From NCBI GenBank assembly GCA_913757435.1, contig CAJYDM010000005.1:1-64000 (forward strand): 64,000 nucleotides of DNA. Direction: 5' to 3'. Of this stretch, positions 18,381 to 27,405 are shown in pieces. Made by a program: the position numbers and the translations under genes. Position 1 is the stretch's first letter; each line of letters begins with the position of its first letter. The notes below the pieces were generated by a model, which made no database searches, was not told where the DNA came from, and was given only the letters and a program-made list of their open reading frames with translations. The DNA is from Syntrophomonas sp. DTU019. GTDB lineage: Bacteria; Bacillota; Syntrophomonadia; Syntrophomonadales; Syntrophomonadaceae.

Positions 18381-20729
18381 ATGCAACAAGACCAAGAATA
18401 CCGGCAAATAGCCATGCTACCCCTGCGCGGCGTACTGGTTTTTCCATATACTGTGATACATTTGGATGTGGGACGAAAAAAGTCAATCAAGGCTATTGAA
18501 GAGGCCATGTTGGACAATAAAGAGATATTTCTGGCCACGCAGAAAGAAGCCCAGACCGACGAACCAGAAGAAGGGGACATCTTCGCCATCGGTACTGTAG
18601 CGGAAATCAGGCAGATCCTCAAGATGCCCGGAGGAACCATGCGGGTCCTGGTGGAAGGGCTGCACCGGGCGGAGATCAAAGGTTACGCTGGCCACGATCC
18701 ATATATCAAGGTGGAGATAGAAGAGCATCATGACCACACTCAGGAAAAAGACCCCCAGGTGGAAGCCCTGATGCGCACCTTGATAGCGCAATTTGAGCAG
18801 TATGTGCGCATGAGCAAGAAGATCCCCCCGGAGACGGTGGTATCGGTAGTGGCTATCGATGAACCGGGGCGTCTGGCTGATGTGATAGCTTCACATCTCA
18901 CCCTGCGCATCCAGGAAAAACAGCACATTCTGGAAGCATTGCAGGTAGGGACCCGCCTGGAATACTTGTGCGAGATCCTAGCCAAAGAAATGGAAGTCCT
19001 GGAATTGGAGAGAAAGATCAATATTCGGGTGCGCAAACAGATGGAAAAGACCCAGAAGGAATACTATCTGCGCGAGCAGATGAAAGCTATACAGAAGGAA
19101 CTGGGCGAAAAGGACGACCGTACCAGCGAAGTGGAGGAATTGAAAGAGCGCATTGAAGCCGCCAATATGCCTAAAGATGCACGGGAGAAGGCCTACAAAG
19201 AACTGGAGCGGTTGGAAAAGATGCCTCCCATGGTGGCGGAAGCGGTAGTAGTGAGGAATTATTTGGACTGGATCCTATCCCTGCCGTGGTCGGTGGAAAC
19301 CCGCGACCGGTTGGATCTGAAAGCTGCTGCGGGCATATTGGAAGCGGACCATTACGGTTTGGAAAAACCCAAGGAGAGGATTTTGGAATATCTGGCCATC
19401 CGCAAGCTGGCCAAGAAGATGAAAGGCCCCATTTTATGCCTGGTAGGGCCCCCCGGAGTGGGGAAAACTTCTCTGGGCAAATCGGTGGCGCGCTCCTTAG
19501 GACGCAAATTCGTGCGCATGTCTCTGGGCGGCATACGTGATGAAGCCGAGATTAGAGGTCACCGCCGCACCTATGTGGGCTCCATGCCAGGAAGAGTCTT
19601 GCAGGGCATCAAGCAGGCCGGTTCGAAAAATCCGGTCTTCCTCTTAGACGAGATCGACAAGATGACCATGGATTTCAGGGGTGACCCGGCCTCCGCGCTC
19701 TTAGAGGTGCTGGACCCGGAACAAAACTTCAGCTTCAGCGACCATTATCTGGAAATACCGTTTGATCTCTCTAAGGTGATGTTCATAACCACCGCCAATT
19801 CGGCTTATAATATTCCCCGGCCGTTATTAGACCGCATGGAGATCATCGAAATAAGCAGCTACACTGAGGAGGACAAGGTGCACATCGCACTCGGCTATCT
19901 GATTCCCAAACAGGTCAAGGAACACGGCCTCAAACCGAAGCATATTGACTTCTCGGAGGGAGCAGTGCGCAAGATCATACGCGAATATACCCGTGAAGCC
20001 GGGGTGCGCAACTTGGAACGGCAAATCGCTTCGATATGCCGCAAGGTGGCCCGCATGGTAGTGGAAGACTCCAAATCCTTTGTCAATGTCACCGGCAGCA
20101 ATGTGAGCAAATTCCTGGGCAAAGAGAAGTACCGCTTCGGGGTGGCGGAAAAAGAGGATCAGGTCGGGGTGGCCACAGGTCTGGCCTGGACCGAGACCGG
20201 GGGAGATATTCTATCGGTTGAGGTGGCCTTGCTCAAGGGCAAAGGCAAGCTGATTTTAACCGGCAAACTCGGTGATGTTATGAAAGAATCGGCACAGGCG
20301 GCGTTGACCTACGTAAAATCCCGCGCCCGGGAACTCGGTATCAAGCCGGAACTGCAGGCTGAGTATGATCTGCATCTGCACGTCCCCGAAGGCGCCATTC
20401 CCAAAGATGGTCCATCTGCAGGTATAACCATCGCCACCGCCCTGGCCTCGGCCTTATCAGGCAATGCCGCCCGCAGTGATATCGCCATGACCGGGGAAAT
20501 AACCTTAAGAGGGCGGGTCTTGCCCATCGGGGGTGTGAAGGAGAAGGTATTGGCGGCTCACCGGGCCGGCATCCGCACTGTCATCCTGCCGGTGGAGAAT
20601 AAGAAAGACCTGGAAGACATCCCCGGCAACGTGCGCCGCAAGTTGAATTTCGTCACTGTTGCTCATATGGACGATGTATTGGCGCAGACCTTGATCAGGC
20701 CTGAGCCTGAACAGCTCCCGCCGTCATAA
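18381..20729 (+). CDS. lon: ATP-dependent Lon protease (LonA type)
   Basis: Soluble hexameric AAA+ protease removing damaged and regulatory proteins, 782 residues. A LonN substrate-binding domain (about 10-200, PLRGVLVFPYTVIHLDV) and coiled coil precede Walker A GPPGVGKTSLGKS (about 355), Walker B PVFLLDEIDKM and the peptidase domain with catalytic Ser in DGPSAGIT and Lys in GVKEKVLAAHRAGI. The ATG at 18381 is chosen over a TTG seven codons upstream because GGAGGTG lies just before it. LonA and LonB in tandem is usual for this group of Firmicutes. Confidence 0.97.
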   Translation: MQQDQEYRQIAMLPLRGVLVFPYTVIHLDVGRKKSIKAIEEAMLDNKEIFLATQKEAQTDEPEEGDIFAIGTVAEIRQILKMPGGTMRVLVEGLHRAEIKGYAGHDPYIKVEIEEHHDHTQEKDPQVEALMRTLIAQFEQYVRMSKKIPPETVVSVVAIDEPGRLADVIASHLTLRIQEKQHILEALQVGTRLEYLCEILAKEMEVLELERKINIRVRKQMEKTQKEYYLREQMKAIQKELGEKDDRTSEVEELKERIEAANMPKDAREKAYKELERLEKMPPMVAEAVVVRNYLDWILSLPWSVETRDRLDLKAAAGILEADHYGLEKPKERILEYLAIRKLAKKMKGPILCLVGPPGVGKTSLGKSVARSLGRKFVRMSLGGIRDEAEIRGHRRTYVGSMPGRVLQGIKQAGSKNPVFLLDEIDKMTMDFRGDPASALLEVLDPEQNFSFSDHYLEIPFDLSKVMFITTANSAYNIPRPLLDRMEIIEISSYTEEDKVHIALGYLIPKQVKEHGLKPKHIDFSEGAVRKIIREYTREAGVRNLERQIASICRKVARMVVEDSKSFVNVTGSNVSKFLGKEKYRFGVAEKEDQVGVATGLAWTETGGDILSVEVALLKGKGKLILTGKLGDVMKESAQAALTYVKSRARELGIKPELQAEYDLHLHVPEGAIPKDGPSAGITIATALASALSGNAARSDIAMTGEITLRGRVLPIGGVKEKVLAAHRAGIRTVILPVENKKDLEDIPGNVRRKLNFVTVAHMDDVLAQTLIRPEPEQLPPS

Positions 20730-20757
20730 TAGTTCAGTGTATAATGGCAGACGTCAA

Positions 20758-20783
20758 GGAGAGGGAAAAACAATTCCCTCTCC
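20758..20783. repeat. Perfect stem-loop between lon and engB
   Basis: 10-bp inverted repeat GGAGAGGGAA (20758-20767) and TTCCCTCTCC (20774-20783) with a six-base loop. No T-run follows, so it is more likely an mRNA processing or stability element than a terminator. A lone TATAAT lies at 20740-20745. Confidence 0.6.
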
Positions 20784-20802
20784 TCATGTTAAGGATGTTG
20801 AT

Positions 20803-21417
20803 ATGAAAATCAAAAAGGCCGAGTTGCAGGGTATATATGTACATATTAAAGATCTGCCCCAGGGTGAATTACCCGAAATCGCCATTGTAGGTCGTTCTAA
20901 TGTTGGTAAATCATCATTGATAAACAAACTGGTCAACCGTAAAAACCTGGCCCGCTCCAGCTCCACACCCGGCAAGACCCGCACCATAAACTATTATTTG
21001 ATCAATGATAGTTGGTATTTAGTAGACCTGCCCGGGTACGGCTATGCCCGGGTCAGTAAGCAGGAACAGGCCAAATGGGGAAAATTCACCGAGTCTTATC
21101 TTACCCAGCGCCAGCAATTAAGGGGGATACTGCATTTGGTCGACATCAGGCATCCCCCCAGCAAAGACGATATTCAAGTGCAGAGCTGGCTGATCCACAA
21201 CCAGTTGCCCATACTGTGCGTGGCTACCAAAGCTGATAAAATATCCCGCGGAGCACAGGGCAAACACCTGGCGGTAATAAAAAAAGACCTTAGCCTGCCT
21301 CCCGGGGTAGAGCCATTGTGTTTCTCCGCCGTGACTGGTTCCGGGGTGGAGGAACTGCGCCAGGCCTTGCAGGAGATCCTGGAGCCAGAAGAAGGACCTG
21401 TCAGCCCTGAGAGCTGA
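20803..21417 (+). CDS. engB: Ribosome biogenesis GTPase EngB (YsxC/YihA)
   Basis: Small essential GTPase needed for late 50S assembly, 204 residues from the ATG at 20803 (AAGGA upstream; an earlier in-frame start would add 22 residues reading through the hairpin). All G motifs are present: G1 [10 protein letters not shown]2 Thr within [12 protein letters not shown]3 DLPGYGYA, G4 ATKADK and G5 FSAVTG. It follows lon closely, as in many Firmicutes, and its end overlaps the convergent SEC-C gene by 17 bp. Confidence 0.95.
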   Translation: MKIKKAELQGIYVHIKDLPQGELPEIAIVGRSNVGKSSLINKLVNRKNLARSSSTPGKTRTINYYLINDSWYLVDLPGYGYARVSKQEQAKWGKFTESYLTQRQQLRGILHLVDIRHPPSKDDIQVQSWLIHNQLPILCVATKADKISRGAQGKHLAVIKKDLSLPPGVEPLCFSAVTGSGVEELRQALQEILEPEEGPVSPES

Positions 21418-22666
21418 TCTCGGACTGCAAGCGTTCCCGCATATAAGCGGCCAGCTCCTTTTCCTCCTGGCCTTCCCGGCTCTCCTCGAACCGGGCCAAT
21501 AGAGCATCCAAGGACTGTCTGCCCTCGGCTTGCTGCATTATCTGCCGCGGGGTCGTTTCATCTTTCGGATGGGGTGTATCCAGCCACCGTTCGGTTTCCT
21601 TATCTTTCACTACCATAAACCATACGGGCATCATGTCTACACCTGGCGGCTGTGGATATAGCACGCTGCTCATCAGCCTGAGCGGTTGATTGGCCCATAT
21701 CTGGCTTAGCTGTGCTTGCTGGCTATTTATCTCGTCCAAAAGGTCGGCACAGCTTAATACCAGCTCCGGGCCGACCACCAGGCGGGCATACGGGCCTAAA
21801 CCTCCGTCTGCCGCCAGCCAGGTCCAGCCTTGAGTGTGATGCAGCGGTTCATAGCCAATATTGGCAGCGATGATGCGCTCTACCGCTTCTTCTTGAGTGC
21901 CGTGGTGATAGAGGAACCTTATATCGTTGAGTTTCAATAAGGTCTTGTGCTGGGCATGATTGAAAATACCGAAAACCATCTCTCCGTTGTGTTTTAACAC
22001 TTCCTCGGCAGACTCGTCTGACATAAGGCGTAGAAGGTATGTCATATGGTCTGACAGGAAGGCCTTCTCCAGAGACTGGTCCTGAATCATCAACACCATA
22101 CCCGAAAAGATATTGTCTTCAGGCAGCTCCACCAGGCGACCCATGAGTAGGATGATGTCGCTGTTGTCGAATTGCAGGGTCTCTTTCAAGAGCACCCGTT
22201 TCTGAGCACCGGTGGCCAGGTCTTTTAGATAGAGATGCATGCCGGAAGAGCCGATGGCTTCGTACAAACCAAGTCTCGATTGGTTCAACGCCTCCAGGCA
22301 GCTGCGGGAGGCCTGGTCCAGGTAAGGGCCGTTTTCCAACAGATAGGCCTGGCCGATGCTGTGGCCGCTATCCCCCAGCACATCGAACCACAGCCAGTCG
22401 GAAAAAATGGTGTCATGCTCAGGGGGCAGTGATTTCTCGGCGGCAAAGCGCACGAAACGGCTTTGCAGGATGCGTCGGTGTTTGCGGATATCCTTAGCAT
22501 TGACCTGTTCCAGCTTGAGCTTCAAAGCGGTCATGATGTTGCTGTAGCGGATAAATGGGTCCACGGTTATGTCGGTGATTTCAGCCAAGGGGCCGCAGCA
22601 ATGTTTGTATTTCTTGCCGCTGCCGCAAGGGCAGGGATCATTGCGGCCAATCTTCTGTCTTGCCAA
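21401..22666 (-). CDS. SEC-C zinc-motif protein of unknown function
   Basis: 421 residues from the TTG at 22666, which has AAGGGGGA seven bases upstream; a TTG ten codons earlier lacks a ribosome site. The N-terminus carries a SEC-C zinc motif ([15 protein letters not shown], Cys12, Cys14, Cys23 and Cys24 with His22), the same motif as the SecA C-terminus, which binds zinc and SecB or ribosomes in other proteins. The remaining 390 residues are mixed alpha/beta, rich in Leu and acidic residues, and match no family I can name. The 3' end is convergent with engB. The cellular role is unknown. Confidence 0.75.
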   Translation of the reverse strand: MARQKIGRNDPCPCGSGKKYKHCCGPLAEITDITVDPFIRYSNIMTALKLKLEQVNAKDIRKHRRILQSRFVRFAAEKSLPPEHDTIFSDWLWFDVLGDSGHSIGQAYLLENGPYLDQASRSCLEALNQSRLGLYEAIGSSGMHLYLKDLATGAQKRVLLKETLQFDNSDIILLMGRLVELPEDNIFSGMVLMIQDQSLEKAFLSDHMTYLLRLMSDESAEEVLKHNGEMVFGIFNHAQHKTLLKLNDIRFLYHHGTQEEAVERIIAANIGYEPLHHTQGWTWLAADGGLGPYARLVVGPELVLSCADLLDEINSQQAQLSQIWANQPLRLMSSVLYPQPPGVDMMPVWFMVVKDKETERWLDTPHPKDETTPRQIMQQAEGRQSLDALLARFEESREGQEEKELAAYMRERLQSEISSQG

Positions 22667-22696
22667 TTTGGCTTCCCCCTTAAGAATTTTGCTCAA

Positions 22697-22721
22697 TTTA
22701 GATTAGCATAACCTGGTTTGC
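22697..22721 (+). repeat. Left copy of a 25-bp direct repeat
   Basis: Begins TTTAGATTAGCATAACC and ends CTGGTTTGC. A copy differing at one base lies in the same orientation at 42514-42538. The two copies bracket the accessory metabolic block between the SEC-C gene and valS. Confidence 0.8.
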
Positions 22722-22761
22722 TTAACAATAATGTGAAGAAGTCACAAGGTACACCAGGGCT

Positions 22762-22797
22762 TAAGAAGATGGGCGCAGCTTGGCGCCCATTTTCTTA
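22762..22797. repeat. 15-bp inverted repeat upstream of the DUF35 operon
   Basis: Arms 22762-22776 and 22783-22797 pair at all positions apart from one G-U, around a six-base loop; the GC-rich core is ATGGGCGC/GCGCCCAT. No plus-strand gene precedes it, so it does not look like an ordinary terminator. It lies about 125-155 bp upstream of a sigma-54 promoter, where activator sites are usually found. Confidence 0.6.
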
Positions 22798-22918
22798 GCT
22801 TGCGCCCTTGATAAGTAGGGGCTTCAATTTACTGTATGGAGAGAAGATTTCGCTGCCCTTCCCTTAGCAAGGGGAGTAAGCTTAAGCTCATTTAGTCATT
22901 TAATTAGCCCGAAATACC

Positions 22919-22934
22919 TGGCATGGATTTTGCA
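22919..22934 (+). promoter_or_regulatory. Sigma-54 promoter of the DUF35-thiolase-ligase operon
   Basis: TGGCATGGATTTTGCA matches the -24/-12 pattern TGGCACG-N4-TTGCA, with exactly ten bases between the GG and GC dinucleotides. Predicted transcription start is near 22946, about 65 bp before the first gene. Confidence 0.8.
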
Positions 22935-23009
22935 ATCCATACATGTCAAGAGCTCTTAGAATGTGGTTACTTGGTTATCCGTGTAAACGTTAGAAAGGGA
23001 GAGACAAAA

Positions 23010-23438
23010 ATGGATGCAAAAAAACCTAGGGCAGCGGTCGATGGCCTGTTTACCATGGATCCGGAAGAACCCAGGCTGATTGGGGGGAAATGCAGTTCCT
23101 GCGGGTCTTACTTTTTCCCCAAATTTTATCAAACCCACAAGCCAACCTGCTCAAACCGAGGGGTTGAGGAAGTGCTGCTTAGCCGCAGAGGCACGTTGGA
23201 GAGTTTCACCGTTCAGCATTATCCCCCCCCACCCCCATTCGTTTCACCGAGGCCTTTCGTACCATACGGCTTGGGTTTAGTAGCCTTACCGGAAGGAATT
23301 AACATTATAGGCATAATGACTGGAATAGCCGTCGAAGATCTCAAAACAGGCATAGAGGTGGAACTGGTACTAGAAACACTCCACCAGGATGAAAAAGGAA
23401 ATGATCTTTTAAGCTGGAAGTTCAAGCCTGTTGACTAG
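23010..23438 (+). CDS. DUF35 OB-fold/zinc-ribbon acyl-CoA-associated protein
   Basis: Small partner protein of thiolase-like enzymes, 142 residues. The ATG at 23010 is preceded by AAAGGGAGA; earlier in-frame starts would overlap the sigma-54 promoter. An N-terminal rubredoxin-like zinc ribbon (Cys28-Ser-Ser-Cys31 ... Cys47-Ser-Asn-Arg50) is followed by an OB-fold (GTLESFTVQHYPPPPPFV, YGLGLVALPEGINIIGIMTG). The fourth zinc ligand, normally Cys, is Arg50 here. Family members pair with thiolases such as BbsA with BbsB in toluene degradation. The thiolase gene follows by 31 bp. Confidence 0.88.
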   Translation: MDAKKPRAAVDGLFTMDPEEPRLIGGKCSSCGSYFFPKFYQTHKPTCSNRGVEEVLLSRRGTLESFTVQHYPPPPPFVSPRPFVPYGLGLVALPEGINIIGIMTGIAVEDLKTGIEVELVLETLHQDEKGNDLLSWKFKPVD

Positions 23439-23469
23439 GTACGAATAGGTGAAAGGAAGGTCAAAGACA

Positions 23470-24651
23470 ATGAGAGATGTCGCAGTTATTGGAGTAGGTA
23501 TGCACCCCTGGGGCAAGTTCCCCAGGAAAAGCTTTGTTGATCTGGGTGTTGAAGCGATTATAAATGCCCTTAACGATGCCGGAATGCAATGGACAGATAT
23601 ACAAGCCATGGTTTCTGGATGCTTTATATGGGATGGAGTGGGAGGCCTTTTGTCCGGACATTCTATTGCGGCTGTAATGGGTGAAACCGGAATACCCATA
23701 ACCAATGTTTTTAATGTGTGCGCTACCGCTACCTCGACGTTTAGGGCAGCTTACCAGACAGTCGCCAGCGGCGAACAGGATATTTGTCTGGCGCTAGGTA
23801 CAGATATATCTCCGGCTGGTTTCTTACCTATAGTCGGAGGAGAGAACCCAGAAGATTGCGATTACCTGAGGTGGAAAATGCTGGGGATAACCAATCCAGG
23901 TTATTGGGCCTTGGAATGCCGACAACGGATGGAACGTTATGGCACCACTGAAGTTGATCTGGCCAGGGCCAAGGTGGCTTGCAGTAAGAACGGTGCCTTA
24001 AACCCTAATGCGCTTTATCGTAAGGTGTATACAGTGGATGAAGTACTGAACTCACCTATGGTAGCCGATCCTTTGCGGCTTCTGATGATCTGTGCCACCC
24101 GGGATGGAGCGGTAGCCACCATACTATGCAGCGCCGAGATAGCTAAAAGGTTTACTTCAAAGCCGGTAATGATAGCTGGGGTTGGTCTGGGAAGCGCCCT
24201 TTATGGCGATCCGACAGCACGCCTGGGCCTTTTAGCTGCTCCTCCGAAGACCGATGTTCCAATGCTTAGTGAGAGTTATATGAGTTCGCAGATGGCATAT
24301 CGTACCTCAGGTATTGGCCCGGAAGAAATGGATCTGGTTGAACTTCCCGACAATAGTTCGTGGCATTATTTACAGTATTTAGAGACTCTTGGTTTTTGTG
24401 GGCCAGGCGAGGCCGAACAATTACTGGCCAGCGGCGAAACGGAGCTTGCTGGCAAAATACCGGTTAATCCCAGTGGAGGGATGGCATGTTTTGGCGAAGC
24501 AGTATCAGCCCAGGGTCTACTGCAAATCCATGAAGTTGTTAAGCAGCTCCGAGGCGAATGTGGTGAAAGGCAGGTGCAAGGCGCAAAAGTAGGTATGGCT
24601 CAGACTTACGGGATGTTAGGCAACAGTGCCGCAGCAGTATTTAAGGTGTGA
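23470..24651 (+). CDS. Thiolase-like protein (SCP-x/lipid-transfer type)
   Basis: 393 residues, ATG with GAAAGGAAGG upstream. The thiolase fold is clear: nucleophile-position Cys84 (FNVCATATST), SGEQDICLALGTD and NPSGGMACFGEA near the C-terminus. The HPxGATG box that carries the general-base His in ordinary thiolases is replaced by GEAVSAQG, which has no His. Together with an adjacent DUF35 protein, this is the arrangement of BbsAB-type thiolases acting on unusual beta-keto acyl-CoAs. The substrate is unknown; the gene lies between DUF35 and an acyl-CoA ligase in a sigma-54-driven operon. Confidence 0.87.
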   Translation: MRDVAVIGVGMHPWGKFPRKSFVDLGVEAIINALNDAGMQWTDIQAMVSGCFIWDGVGGLLSGHSIAAVMGETGIPITNVFNVCATATSTFRAAYQTVASGEQDICLALGTDISPAGFLPIVGGENPEDCDYLRWKMLGITNPGYWALECRQRMERYGTTEVDLARAKVACSKNGALNPNALYRKVYTVDEVLNSPMVADPLRLLMICATRDGAVATILCSAEIAKRFTSKPVMIAGVGLGSALYGDPTARLGLLAAPPKTDVPMLSESYMSSQMAYRTSGIGPEEMDLVELPDNSSWHYLQYLETLGFCGPGEAEQLLASGETELAGKIPVNPSGGMACFGEAVSAQGLLQIHEVVKQLRGECGERQVQGAKVGMAQTYGMLGNSAAAVFKV

Positions 24652-24708
24652 TTTGGCGGGTACATCAATAATTACCAGTTAAGTTTATAATTAACGGAGG
24701 TGACCAGT

Positions 24709-26361
24709 ATGAAAAGACTCTACAACATTGATTTACCGAACTGGGAGAAGTATTTTGGCCCCCCGGAATCTCTGCCGGAAAAGGTCTATACCTTGCCTGA
24801 GTTATTATCCTATCCTTACAAGATCAACGCTGCAGAATACCTGGTGGGTAGATGGGCCAAAAAGAATCCTGACAAAGTGGCCATGTATTTTTACGATGAA
24901 AAGATCACCTATGGAGAATTCTATGCCAAAATCAACCGGGTGGGCAATGGTCTGAAAAGTCTAGGAGTAAAACAGTATGACCGAGTCATGATAATGGGCC
25001 ATAATCGACCCGAGTGGCTGATGAGCTTTTTTGGGATTTTAAAAATTGGTGCTATTCCGGTATTTGTGAATCACTTGGTAAAAAGGGAGGAACTTGCTTT
25101 CAGATGGGAAGATTCTGAGGCGGTGGCGATTATCTGCCATGTTCCCTGTTTGGAGGAAATTGAAAAAGCCAACACTGAGATGATTAAAATCGTCTACTGT
25201 GGCAATAACGAACCAGGAACCGTTTCATGGGAAGACCTCGTTGAGTCCCAAAGCGAAGAGTGCCAGCCCGCAGATACCTGCCTTGACAGTCTGTTCCGGA
25301 TAATTTATAGTTCTGGGACAACCGGCAATCCCAAGGGAGGAGCTACCACCATACTGGACAATCTGTGTGTTGCCGAGACTCATGGCAAACATACTCTGGG
25401 AATAACCGAAAATGATATCCTGGGAGGCCACCCTTTATTCAGTTTTGCCTTTGGGGTAGCCTGCTTTGTGCTTTATCCCTGGTATTTTGGCGCTGCTATC
25501 TCCATCACTGAAAGATTCCATCCTGAAGAAATGTTCGCCACCGTGAAAAAACACGGTGTCACTGTCCTGTTCTGTGTTCCTACCGCCTTTAATATTATGT
25601 TGGATTCCCCTCACGACCATGTGGATGATTTAAAAACTGTCCGCCTGTTCCAAAGCGCGGGCGAACCGTTGATGGCCAGTACTTGTAAAGAATGGAAGAG
25701 AAGATATGGCCGCCCTATCATCGATAGTATGGGCTCAGGTGACAATTGCTACTGGTTGTCGGCGTACGAGGGAATGCCCGAAGATAAAATTGGCTCGACC
25801 GGCAGAACCATTCCGGGTATTGAGAATATAGTAGTTGACGAGAACTTCCAGGAAGTGCCCAGGGGTACTGCCGGGGAACTGCTGGTCAGGGGTCCTTCTG
25901 GGCATCAGTTCTGGAAAAGACCTGATAAGCAGGCCACTGGAGTGCAAGATGGATGGAATCGGCCGGGAGTATTCGGTACTATGGATCAAGATGGATATTT
26001 CTGGTATCACAGCAGAACCGATGACATTATTGTAACCGCTGGATATAAAATTCCTTGCTTTGAAGTAGAATCCGCCATAAACAACTGTGAAGGTGTGCTT
26101 GAATCCGCATGTGTGCCCAGTCCGGATCCCGTCCGGGGTTCAGTAATTAAGGCCTTTGTGGTACTCAAGGACGGATACCAGCCCACAGAAGATATGAAAA
26201 TTAAGATTAAAGAGCATGTCAAAGGACTTATTGAGGATTATAAATATCCTAAGAAGATCGAGTTCATCCCCCAGGAGGAAATGCCTCGCACCAATACTGA
26301 TAAGATTGTTAGAAGCAAGTTGAGAGAACGTGAAGAGGCCCAGGTTACTGAAGCAAGTTAA
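24709..26361 (+). CDS. AMP-forming acyl-CoA ligase
   Basis: Activates a carboxylic acid to its CoA ester using ATP and releasing AMP and PPi. 550 residues; ATG with GGAGGTGACC upstream. The phosphate-binding loop IIYSSGTTGNPKGG spans about 198-211. Further adenylation motifs are SMGSGDNCYW, GYFWYHSRTDDII and the C-terminal catalytic-lysine segment PRTNTDKIVR, which has Asp where most have Gly. It resembles benzoate- and short-chain-acyl ligases, but substrate specificity cannot be assigned. It closes the DUF35-thiolase-ligase operon and precedes a strong hairpin. Confidence 0.9.
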   Translation: MKRLYNIDLPNWEKYFGPPESLPEKVYTLPELLSYPYKINAAEYLVGRWAKKNPDKVAMYFYDEKITYGEFYAKINRVGNGLKSLGVKQYDRVMIMGHNRPEWLMSFFGILKIGAIPVFVNHLVKREELAFRWEDSEAVAIICHVPCLEEIEKANTEMIKIVYCGNNEPGTVSWEDLVESQSEECQPADTCLDSLFRIIYSSGTTGNPKGGATTILDNLCVAETHGKHTLGITENDILGGHPLFSFAFGVACFVLYPWYFGAAISITERFHPEEMFATVKKHGVTVLFCVPTAFNIMLDSPHDHVDDLKTVRLFQSAGEPLMASTCKEWKRRYGRPIIDSMGSGDNCYWLSAYEGMPEDKIGSTGRTIPGIENIVVDENFQEVPRGTAGELLVRGPSGHQFWKRPDKQATGVQDGWNRPGVFGTMDQDGYFWYHSRTDDIIVTAGYKIPCFEVESAINNCEGVLESACVPSPDPVRGSVIKAFVVLKDGYQPTEDMKIKIKEHVKGLIEDYKYPKKIEFIPQEEMPRTNTDKIVRSKLREREEAQVTEAS

Positions 26362-26399
26362 CTGCAGCAAATAGGCCCTCGGCCAGCACATTAAATGGA

Positions 26400-26447
26400 G
26401 CAGACTGGCGTATCGCCCTTGGATCAGGCGATATGCCAGTCTGCTTT
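26400..26447 (+). terminator. Terminator-like hairpin after the ligase gene
   Basis: 18-bp arms (26400-26417 and 26427-26444) pair throughout with a single G-U, nine-base loop, followed by TTTG. Long and stable, but the T-tail is short. Confidence 0.7.
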
Positions 26448-26467
26448 GACTGGAAAGGACGGAGTAT

Positions 26468-27277
26468 ATGAAAGCGATTAAAGATTGGATACGCGATTAT
26501 GCATTAAAACTGGGGGCAGATGATGTCGGCTTTGCCAGCATCACCGATTACAACAGCCCGCAGTCTCCAGATATTCTAGGATTATTCCCCACCGCCAAGT
26601 CCCTTGTGGTTATGGCCTTCAAAGAAGCCGCACATTGCGTAAGTCCCTCCAATAGTATAGCTATGAATGGGCGATTGGAGATAACGGAATTTATCCGCTA
26701 TTGTAGTTTCAAGTTGACCAGATTTTTAGAAAGAGAGTTCCACATTCACGCCATGTCGGTACCGTCTTCGTACCCCTTGGATATGAATTCTACAGCTAAA
26801 GGATTAATTGGAGAGGTTTCCCTGCGGCATGCGGCATTAGCTGCTGGGTTGGGGAGTTTCGGCCGCCATAACCTGATTATTCATCCCCGTCTCGGAACTC
26901 AGGTAGTCTACCAGGCGGTTATCAATGAGCTGGATTTGCCGTCTGACCCACCTTTTACCGAGGATCTGTGCACCTATTGCGATGTTTGTGTAGAGAACTG
27001 CCCGGCGGGCGCTCTGGATATACCGGGAAAGACCGATGCTCTGAAATGTCTGCGTTATTCACAACCATACGGTATGGGGGGCTTAATGGCATTTGGCAGG
27101 AAGTTATTGGACAGCCCCACGGATACCCGTAAGAAGATGTTGACCAGCCCAGATCTGATGAAACTTTATCAAGCGCAAATGGTCGGGATGCATTATTATT
27201 GTTTCAAATGCTATACCTCGTGCCCTATCGGAAACGACAGCATTATATCTCCCATGGGTATAAATGGCAATAAATGA
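26468..27277 (+). CDS. QueG-like iron-sulfur protein
   Basis: 269 residues with ATG preceded by GGACGGAG. It has the SLRHAALAAGLGSFGRHNLI segment typical of the epoxyqueuosine-reductase/reductive-dehalogenase-like family, then a four-cysteine cluster CTYCDVCVENCP (about 164-175) and a second set around YYCFKCYTSCPIG. It is shorter than QueG (about 310-380 residues), so a queuosine role is doubtful. Located between the ligase operon and the sigma-54 activator, it may be an electron-transfer or cobamide-linked protein of the same pathway. Function is not established. Confidence 0.75.
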   Translation: MKAIKDWIRDYALKLGADDVGFASITDYNSPQSPDILGLFPTAKSLVVMAFKEAAHCVSPSNSIAMNGRLEITEFIRYCSFKLTRFLEREFHIHAMSVPSSYPLDMNSTAKGLIGEVSLRHAALAAGLGSFGRHNLIIHPRLGTQVVYQAVINELDLPSDPPFTEDLCTYCDVCVENCPAGALDIPGKTDALKCLRYSQPYGMGGLMAFGRKLLDSPTDTRKKMLTSPDLMKLYQAQMVGMHYYCFKCYTSCPIGNDSIISPMGINGNK

Positions 27278-27405
27278 GCTGACCGGCCATGTTATAATTA
27301 ATAGTAAATGGGCTTGTACTGCATCTCACAATTAAGGGGGTGGTTTTTTACATCAGACATAGAGAACGGATACCGGTTATGGAAGGGTTCAAGGAGGTGT
27401 GTGGC

